This document shows, piece by piece, positions 22,201 to 26,903 of a stretch of 26,903 bases of DNA. The position numbers and the translations under genes are program-made. The stretch is from Actinomycetota bacterium. GTDB taxonomy: Bacteria; Actinomycetota; Acidimicrobiia; Acidimicrobiales; Ilumatobacteraceae. Positions within the stretch are counted from its first letter, which is position 1. The number at the start of each line of letters is the position of its first letter. The stretch covers positions 1 through 26,903 of the forward strand of contig VERK01000005.1 in the NCBI GenBank assembly GCA_018882725.1. The letters run 5' to 3'. The notes under the pieces were generated by a model. The model was given only the letters and a program-made list of their open reading frames with translations, was not told where the DNA came from and did not search any database.

Positions 22201-23137
22201 TCGCGGCGTCTACCCACTTCTTCAGCGCTGACCGGTTGGCTTCGTCGTCGGTCCGGCGGGTGGTCGGGAGGCGGTGGATGGGCCGCTCGGCCCGATCGCA
22301 CCAGAACAGGCCCGATTCGTAGCGCCGTCCGGTGGCTGCCAACCACACGATGGTGTCGGCCCCCTGCTCGGCGGTACGCAAGATCGGAGCGGTGATCTTG
22401 GCGAAGCCGGGCAACGACGAGCGAACCCCGGGAGTGTCGGCCCAACCCGGATGCATGGCCGAGAACGTGACGTTCGGGTGGTTGGTCGCGTCGATTTCGT
22501 TGAGCGTCACTTGCATGCGTTTGGCGATCGCGTACTGCTTGGTGCCGTCGTATCGCTGAGGGCTCAATTCGGGCGACTCGCCACGATCGAATCGCGGGAG
22601 TGGTGCGGCGTACATACCACCCGACGACACCGTGATCACTCGGCTGCCATCGAGAAGCGTCAGGAGTTCGCGCGTGAGAAGACGCGGGCCGAGAACATGC
22701 GTGGCAACGGTCGCTTCGTGGCCTTGCGGAGTGACGCGTCGATCAGGGGTGAGTGCACCCGCGTTGTGCACGAGGACGTCGATGTGACGACCGGTCGCCC
22801 GCATCGAGGCGGCGATGCGACGCACGGCCTCGAGATCACCCAGGTCGGCAACGAGGGTGACAGCTCGCTCGTGGCCGCTCAGCCGAGTACGGACCGCATC
22901 CGTGCGATCGTGGTCACGCCCGATCAACACGAGGTCAGCGCCCAAACGGTCGAACTCGAGTGCGGCGGACAAGCCGAGTCCGGAAGTGGGGCCGGTGACG
23001 ACAACGGTTCGACCCGCCAGACATCCCGGTGGGAACGATTCCCAGTTCCCGAGCCGTGAACGCACGGCCGGGCCGAGGCGCGAGAAACCTCCGACGACAG
23101 TGACATCGAGGAGGCGGTCGGCGAAGCGATCGAACAC
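22187..23137 (-). CDS. Short-chain dehydrogenase/reductase (DHRS12-like)
   Basis: A 316-residue classical SDR with an extra N-terminal helix. The Rossmann motif is TGPTSGLG (about residues 49-56), followed by ADLGDLE (cofactor/adenine contact) and HNAGAL. Catalytic residues are the Ser in ITVSSGGMY, the Tyr in QYAIAK and its Lys. The C-terminus SGLFWCDRAERPIHRLP is typical of the DHRS12-like subgroup, for which the substrate is unknown; lipid or steroid carbonyl reduction is a reasonable guess. The start is a GTG at 23137, with a weak TGGAAT 6 nt upstream. Divergent from the His-rich gene and overlapping the maturase 3' end. Confidence 0.88.
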   Translation of the reverse strand: MFDRFADRLLDVTVVGGFSRLGPAVRSRLGNWESFPPGCLAGRTVVVTGPTSGLGLSAALEFDRLGADLVLIGRDHDRTDAVRTRLSGHERAVTLVADLGDLEAVRRIAASMRATGRHIDVLVHNAGALTPDRRVTPQGHEATVATHVLGPRLLTRELLTLLDGSRVITVSSGGMYAAPLPRFDRGESPELSPQRYDGTKQYAIAKRMQVTLNEIDATNHPNVTFSAMHPGWADTPGVRSSLPGFAKITAPILRTAEQGADTIVWLAATGRRYESGLFWCDRAERPIHRLPTTRRTDDEANRSALKKWVDAAISGS

Positions 23138-23177
23138 GAAGACATTCCAGCGGAACCACGTGATCGATGCGACATCG

Positions 23178-23192
23178 CCGACAGATTGTCGG
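23178..23192. promoter_or_regulatory. Perfect inverted repeat before the His-rich gene
   Basis: CCGACA-gat-TGTCGG has 6-bp perfect arms. It is centred about 41 bp before the predicted start at 23226, over the -35 region of that promoter. It is a candidate operator with no known factor, and does not match a Zur box. Confidence 0.35.
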
Positions 23193-23213
23193 TCCGCCAG
23201 AGGTCACAACGGG

Positions 23214-23219
23214 AATAAT
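23214..23219 (+). promoter_or_regulatory. Leaderless -10 box of the His-rich gene
   Basis: AATAAT (5 of 6 to TATAAT), then GGAGAC (6 nt), then ATG at 23226. One of the best -10 matches in the window, arguing for strong expression. Confidence 0.65.
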
Positions 23220-23225
23220 GGAGAC

Positions 23226-23519
23226 ATGACCGAGCACGCTCCGGCCCCGACCCACCCGCACGTGCACGGCCCCGACTGCGGACACGTGATGGTCGAACAC
23301 GACGACCACGTCGACTTCGTGCACGACGGACATCGTCATCGCCAACACGGCGACCACTGGGACATGTGCGATTCGGAGGAGTGCGTGGCGCACTCACATC
23401 ACGAGCACGTGCACGGTCCGGGATGTGGTCATCAGGCCGTGCCGCACGGCGATCACGTGGACTACTTGCACGATGGGCATTTGCACGCCCAGCACGACGA
23501 CCACTGGGACGAACACTGA
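23226..23519 (+). CDS. His-rich tandem-repeat metal-binding protein, beside znuABC
   Basis: A 97-residue soluble protein with 26 His, 4 Cys and many Asp. It consists of two copies of a 36-residue unit (residues 12-47 and 61-96; 25 of 36 positions identical): HVHGPxCGH, a central HxDHVD, HDGHxHxQH and a DHWD end. A linker holds C48, C53 and a SHHEH patch. The single unit is familiar as a short protein often found beside zinc transport genes; here it is doubled. A zinc (or other metal) store or chaperone is the natural reading; oxidoreductase function is not supported. It converges on znuC with 13 bp between them. The frame is open upstream, but the ATG at 23226 fits the promoter. Confidence 0.85.
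   Translation: MTEHAPAPTHPHVHGPDCGHVMVEHDDHVDFVHDGHRHRQHGDHWDMCDSEECVAHSHHEHVHGPGCGHQAVPHGDHVDYLHDGHLHAQHDDHWDEH
23259..23513 (+). repeat. Two tandem copies of a 108-bp His-rich coding unit
   Basis: Copy A is 23259-23366 and copy B is 23406-23513, 147 bp apart start to start. The copies share most residues at protein level. Third-position differences show the duplication is not recent. Confidence 0.75.
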
Positions 23520-23532
23520 TCAGACGCGCCAG

Positions 23533-24321
23533 TTAGTGGTCGTGGCTGTGTCCGTGGTCGTGCCCGTGATCGTGCTGGTGCTCGGTCACCACGAGTTGAT
23601 CGTGCACCCTGGTCAGCCCCACCCCGAACGTCGCCAACAGATTCTCCGGGGTCAGCACCACATCGGGCGGTCCGTCGGCGATCAACCGTCCGGCCAACAA
23701 CAGCACCCGATCGCACGTCGATGCCTCACCGATGTCGTGCGTAGCGCTGATCACGGCCACTCCCCGACCCCGCTCACTCTCCACTGCTCGCAGGTAGGCC
23801 GCACGACCCGCCGCATCCAACCCGCTCGTCGGCTCGTCGAGCAGCAACAGGTCGCCGCGTCGCGCGAGTGCTTGCGCCAAGTAGACGCGCTGTTGCTGAC
23901 CACCCGACAGATCGCGCAGGGCCACTGCGGCCAAGTCGGCGATCTCCATCGTGTCCATCGCTTCGGCGACGGCGGCTTCATCCTCTGCCGACGACCGGGT
24001 GAAACGTCCCCGGTGATCGAAACGGGCCATGCGAACAACATCGATCGCCCGCAAGGGCAACGCCAACGCGTTGCGATGGAACTGACTCACATAGGCGATC
24101 GATCGACTGGCCTCGCGCGGAGCACCACCGAGCACCTCCACGACCCCTCCGAGAGGTTCCAACAAACCGGCGAACGTCTTCAACAGCGTGGACTTGCCCG
24201 ATCCGTTCGAACCCACCAACGCGATGGATCCGCCACTGGCCAAGAACGTGTCGACACCGTCGAGAACACGGTGCTCGCCGTACCCCACGGTGAGGCGCCG
24301 CGCGACGACGACCGCACTCAC
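23533..24321 (-). CDS. znuC: Zinc ABC transporter ATPase with alternating-His tail
   Basis: A 262-residue ATPase of the metal ABC importer family. Walker A is GSNGSGKST (37-45), the signature LSGGQQQR (138-145), Walker B LLLLDEPTSGLD, and the switch His is in ISATHD. After the usual end (RVHDQLVVTE) the chain carries a 15-residue tail with His at every second position, 248 to 262 (eight His alternating with Gln, Asp, Gly, Ser). It could sense or scavenge zinc at the cytoplasmic side. The GTG start at 24321 overlaps the znuB stop by 4 nt (GTGA). Longer open frames upstream lie inside znuB and are rejected. Third gene of znuA-znuB-znuC. Confidence 0.93.
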   Translation of the reverse strand: MSAVVVARRLTVGYGEHRVLDGVDTFLASGGSIALVGSNGSGKSTLLKTFAGLLEPLGGVVEVLGGAPREASRSIAYVSQFHRNALALPLRAIDVVRMARFDHRGRFTRSSAEDEAAVAEAMDTMEIADLAAVALRDLSGGQQQRVYLAQALARRGDLLLLDEPTSGLDAAGRAAYLRAVESERGRGVAVISATHDIGEASTCDRVLLLAGRLIADGPPDVVLTPENLLATFGVGLTRVHDQLVVTEHQHDHGHDHGHSHDH

Positions 24322-25154
24322 GCGACTTTCCTCGGAACGAACGACGTCACGATCAACACGACGAAGAAGATCACGACCGACACGAGAACGACCGTGGCTC
24401 CAGCCGCCCAGCCGTAGTGGTACGAGAGAAGTAGACCCAGGTAGGTGGACAGCACACCGACCAAGGACGCCCACACCATCATCACGCCCACTCGACGCGC
24501 CAACAGCGAACCCACTCCGGCGGGTGCGAGCAGCATGCCGAACACCAGCAACGACCCGACCGTCTGGAACGCCACCACGATCGTTCCGGCCACCAAAGCC
24601 AACATCAATTGGTGATAGCGGCTGGCGCGGTAGCCCATGACGCTGGCCAGGTCCGGGTCGAAACACAACAGCAGGAACGGCCGAGCCGACCAGGCCACCA
24701 CCGCTCCGACCACCACCACCGCGATACCGAGCGCCCACAAGTCACCAACGCTCACGCCCAGGAATTCTCCGAACAAGATGGCTTCGACACTCGTGGTGAT
24801 CGAATCGGAGCTCGAGATCACCACGATGCCGAGTGCCAACAGACCCACGAAGAGCAATCCGATCGCGGCATCACTCGAGAGACGGGATCGTTTCGTGACG
24901 ACACCGACGCCGCCGATCATCACTCCGGCCCCAACGGCCGCCCCGAGCATCGTGGGCCAACCGATCAAGAGCGCACCCGCGACACCCGGCAACACACCAT
25001 GCGCCAACGCATCGCCGATGAAGGACAGGCCACGCAGCACCACGTACGTTCCCACCACCGCACACGCGATGGACACGAGCGCCCCGGCCAGCAGGGCCCG
25101 GAGCATGAAGTCGTTGTCGACGAACGGATCGATCAACGGTCCCACTCGGGACAC
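24318..25154 (-). CDS. znuB: Zinc ABC transporter permease
   Basis: A 278-residue polytopic membrane protein with about eight hydrophobic spans. Typical ABC-3 blocks are VGTYVVLRGLSFIGDALAH (coupling region), AILFGEFLGVSVGDL, FDPDLASVMGY and FQTVGSLLVFGMLLAPAG. It forms the channel that works with ZnuA and ZnuC to import zinc into the cytoplasm. The start is the GTG at 25154, one base past the TAG of znuA, giving tight coupling. The end overlaps znuC by 4 nt. Mn(II) or Fe(II) importers share the fold; zinc is preferred here from the binding-protein residues and the operator. Confidence 0.93.
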   Translation of the reverse strand: MSRVGPLIDPFVDNDFMLRALLAGALVSIACAVVGTYVVLRGLSFIGDALAHGVLPGVAGALLIGWPTMLGAAVGAGVMIGGVGVVTKRSRLSSDAAIGLLFVGLLALGIVVISSSDSITTSVEAILFGEFLGVSVGDLWALGIAVVVVGAVVAWSARPFLLLCFDPDLASVMGYRASRYHQLMLALVAGTIVVAFQTVGSLLVFGMLLAPAGVGSLLARRVGVMMVWASLVGVLSTYLGLLLSYHYGWAAGATVVLVSVVIFFVVLIVTSFVPRKVA

Positions 25155-25155
25155 A

Positions 25156-26028
25156 CTATGAAGTCGCCGACAGGGCCGCCACGATGTCGGACGCGAGGTT
25201 CAACAGGAACGATCGGTACAGACCGTCGTCCGGCACGAGATGGGTGGCCAGTTCGACCACACGTGTACCAGTCTCGTCGGCCAGCGCATCGGCCACGTCG
25301 GTCGGGGTCCCCAACTCGGTGAAGATCACCGGTGCGCCGGTTTCGTCGATCGCCGCTTTCATTTCGGACAGATTTTGCGCGGTGACGTCGGCAGCGCTGC
25401 TCAGACTCGGGATGATCGAACCAACCAACGTGAAGCCGAAATGCTCAGCGAAGTACCCGAGTGAGTCGTGCCCAGTCACGAGAACTCGACGATCCTCAGG
25501 CAGCGACGACAACAACTGCGTGATCACACCATCGACGTCTTTCAGATCGGTGATCACGCGATCGACACGATCCGACAGGTCGACGCCGATCGCCGCCAAC
25601 TGGTCACCGAGCGCAGCAACCACCGCGGCCATCGCCAGCGGATCGGTCCAGAAGTGCGGATCTCCCTCGAGCGGCTGGATGTGATCGGTCGCGTGGAACA
25701 CCGGTGCACCGCTCGATTCGGCGGAATCCAACGCCTCCACCAACTTCTCCTCGAGGTCGAGACCATTGGCCACCACGAGATCGGCTTGGTTCAGGCTTTC
25801 GATGTCCTGGGCTGAAGGCTCCCAATCGTGCGGGTCGACTCCGTTCGGAACGAGAACCACCACCTCGGCTGCATCGCCGACCACATCGCTCACGACTGCG
25901 CCGAGGATCGCCGTGGTGGTCACCACCGTCGGGCGCCCGGACGTCGTGTCGTCGGAGCCACAGGCAGTCAGCCCGACCAGTGAGAGTGGCACCAGAGCGA
26001 GCAGTGATCGTGAAGGAGAGCGTCGCAT
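25156..26028 (-). CDS. znuA: Zinc-binding lipoprotein of the Znu transporter
   Basis: A 290-residue substrate-binding protein (TroA/ZnuA fold). The signal peptide MRRSPSRSLLALVPLSLVGL ends in the lipobox LTAC (Cys23), anchoring the protein outside the membrane. Likely metal ligands are His67 (DPHDWEPS), His125 (GDPHFWTDP) and His187 (TGHDSLGYF); a third His rather than Glu in this last position is a zinc rather than manganese feature. The usual long His-rich loop of ZnuA is nearly absent (only HATDH). The start is the ATG at 26028, over 26052 or 26091, because TATCAT lies 7 nt upstream and the lipobox spacing fits. Transcription is probably under the Zur-like site at 26033-26055. Confidence 0.9.
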   Translation of the reverse strand: MRRSPSRSLLALVPLSLVGLTACGSDDTTSGRPTVVTTTAILGAVVSDVVGDAAEVVVLVPNGVDPHDWEPSAQDIESLNQADLVVANGLDLEEKLVEALDSAESSGAPVFHATDHIQPLEGDPHFWTDPLAMAAVVAALGDQLAAIGVDLSDRVDRVITDLKDVDGVITQLLSSLPEDRRVLVTGHDSLGYFAEHFGFTLVGSIIPSLSSAADVTAQNLSEMKAAIDETGAPVIFTELGTPTDVADALADETGTRVVELATHLVPDDGLYRSFLLNLASDIVAALSATS

Positions 26029-26032
26029 CGAT

Positions 26033-26055
26033 GAAATGATAATCGTTCTCATTTC
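26033..26055. promoter_or_regulatory. Zur-like operator before znuABC
   Basis: A 23-bp inverted repeat has arms GAAATG and CATTTC. Its core TGATAATCGTTCTCA (26037-26051) fits TGAnAAnnnTTnTCA, the pattern of actinobacterial Zur boxes. The outer arms and the 23-bp length also resemble the gammaproteobacterial Zur consensus. It overlaps the znuA -10 (26036-26041), so a bound repressor would block RNA polymerase. A Fur- or Mur-type factor is possible but less likely in this context. Confidence 0.8.
26036..26041 (-). promoter_or_regulatory. -10 box of znuA, inside the operator
   Basis: TATCAT on the minus strand (5 of 6 to TATAAT), 7 nt before the ATG at 26028. The transcript is leaderless or nearly so. 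Confidence 0.6.
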
Positions 26056-26091
26056 CTTCGGCAACCCAGACCCAGCGGCGAGCCCCACCAC

Positions 26092-26097
26092 TAGCGT
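26092..26097 (+). promoter_or_regulatory. -10 box of the aminotransferase gene
   Basis: TAGCGT, 7 nt before the ATG at 26105. Third use of this hexamer next to a start codon in the window. Confidence 0.5.
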
Positions 26098-26104
26098 TCA
26101 GACC

Positions 26105-26903
26105 ATGCCCTCGGCCTTCCTCCATCCCTTCGCCAAGCCCACGCGCGAGTCGTTCATCACCCTCGTGCGCGGCCAGGGGGCCGTGGTCACCGACTCGAAT
26201 GGCCGCGACTACGTCGATGGCATGGCCGCCCTGTGGTATTGCGCCGTGGGCCACGGCCGCGCCGAGATCGCCCGCGTGATCGCCGAGCAGGCCGAAACCC
26301 TCGCCGGCTATTCCACCTTCGACCCGTTCACCAACGAAGCTGTCGAGCACCTCGCCGAGCGTCTGGTCGGTATCGCACCGATGACCGACAGCCGGGTGTT
26401 CTTCACCTCGTCGGGTTCGGAAGCCGTCGACACCGCCATGAAGTTGGCGCGCCTCGCTCACGTCCAATCAGGTCACCCCGAAAAGACCGTGATCATCTCG
26501 CGTCAGCGCGGTTACCACGGCACCACGTATGGCGGCACGAGCGCGCAGGGCATTCCACCGAACCGCGAGGGATACGGCCCGTTGGTGGGCGACGTGATGC
26601 AGGTACCCGCCGACGACCTCGAGGCGTTGTCCATCGCCATGTCGCAGAACCAGGATCGTCTCGCCGCCGTCTTGATCGAACCCGTGCAAGGTGCGGGCGG
26701 CGTGTTCCCGCCCACCGACGGATACATCGAAGGTGTGCGTCGACTGTGCGATCAGCACGGTGCATTCCTGATTTTCGACGAGGTGATCAGCGGCTTCGGC
26801 CGACTCGGTCATTGGTTCGCTGCCCATCGTTTCGGTGTGCGCCCCGACCTCGTCACGTTCGCCAAGGCCGTCACGTCGGGATACCAGCCACTCGGCGGTG
26901 TGT
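26105..26903 (+). CDS. Class III PLP aminotransferase (3' end outside window)
   Basis: An open frame of 266 codons from the ATG at 26105 to the window edge. Family blocks are VDGMAALWYCAVGHGR, FFTSSGSEAVDTAMKLAR, RGYHGTTYGG, LIEPVQGAGG, FDEVISGFGRLG (the Asp that pairs with the PLP ring nitrogen) and FAKAVTSGYQPLGG, whose Lys is the Schiff-base residue. The pattern is that of omega-amino acid:pyruvate or beta-alanine/taurine-type aminotransferases, which move an amino group from a terminal amine to pyruvate or 2-oxoglutarate; the exact donor is undecided. It is divergent from znuABC and shares the 76-bp region holding the Zur-like site, which lies about 50 bp upstream of its start, so zinc control of this gene is unlikely but possible. 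Confidence 0.92.
   Translation, partial: MPSAFLHPFAKPTRESFITLVRGQGAVVTDSNGRDYVDGMAALWYCAVGHGRAEIARVIAEQAETLAGYSTFDPFTNEAVEHLAERLVGIAPMTDSRVFFTSSGSEAVDTAMKLARLAHVQSGHPEKTVIISRQRGYHGTTYGGTSAQGIPPNREGYGPLVGDVMQVPADDLEALSIAMSQNQDRLAAVLIEPVQGAGGVFPPTDGYIEGVRRLCDQHGAFLIFDEVISGFGRLGHWFAAHRFGVRPDLVTFAKAVTSGYQPLGGV

Noticed and set aside
23259..23513. CRISPR-like or microsatellite repeat
   Set aside because: The repeats are in frame, protein-level and only two in number, with no spacers.
22815..23519. 234-codon form of the His-rich protein
   Set aside because: The added 137 residues are antisense to the SDR and Arg/Ser-rich; the ATG at 23226 has a near-consensus -10 at leaderless distance.

Overview
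The window looks like chromosomal DNA of a GC-rich, free-living actinobacterium. The gene set includes a WS/DGAT acyltransferase, two class I cytochromes P450, a FadD19-like ligase, a DUF6941 protein, a MetX with a SAM riboswitch, and an anaerobic-type sulfatase maturase. Many genes also carry a -10 box placed for leaderless transcription. Together these fit an Acidimicrobiia-type (Ilumatobacter-like) organism best, but that placement is inference: no rRNA or marker tree is available. I see no phage, IS element, integrase, CRISPR array or broken gene. This is compact core and catabolic DNA, with stop codons that nearly touch and 4-nt start/stop overlaps.

Layout. 1-5140: the 3' part of an amidohydrolase (D-aminoacylase family), two divergent P450s, a DUF1330-like protein and a DinB-like protein. 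5147-9263: a glycolate/D-lactate-type FAD oxidase, an APH-fold phosphotransferase, trmB, a DUF6941 protein and an Hsp20 chaperone. 9278-11695: a WS/DGAT acyltransferase, a LuxR-type regulator with a degenerate receiver, and tRNA-Gly(GCC). 11750-14714: an EamA exporter coupled to a 73-aa protein, two small membrane-anchored unknowns, and an Fpg/Nei glycosylase. 14742-16066: metX behind a SAM-sensing leader. 16072-20062: a probable acyl-CoA operon on the minus strand (acyl-CoA dehydrogenase, DUF2256-DUF3253 protein, FadD19-like ligase, PEP-mutase/isocitrate-lyase family lyase). Divergent from it, 20142-22200 holds a PhyH dioxygenase and a radical-SAM sulfatase maturase. 22187-23137: an SDR. 23226-26028: a zinc module of znuABC, a His-rich small protein and a Zur-like operator. 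26105-end: a class III aminotransferase cut by the window edge.

How the genes work together. The zinc module is the most coherent system. An ABC importer with a zinc-type binding protein sits under an operator that overlaps its own -10. Its ATPase carries a tail with His at every second residue, and a 97-aa tandem-repeat His/Asp/Cys protein converges on it. The fatty-acyl/steroid-like genes (P450s, ACAD, FadD, SDR, WS/DGAT, PhyH) suggest turnover and storage of lipophilic substrates.

The most general signal is regulatory. At 9 starts a -10-like hexamer lies exactly 6 nt before the ATG or GTG, at 3 more the spacing is 7-8 nt, and at 3 others a weak hexamer sits at 6 nt. This implies leaderless transcripts, and I used it to choose several starts.
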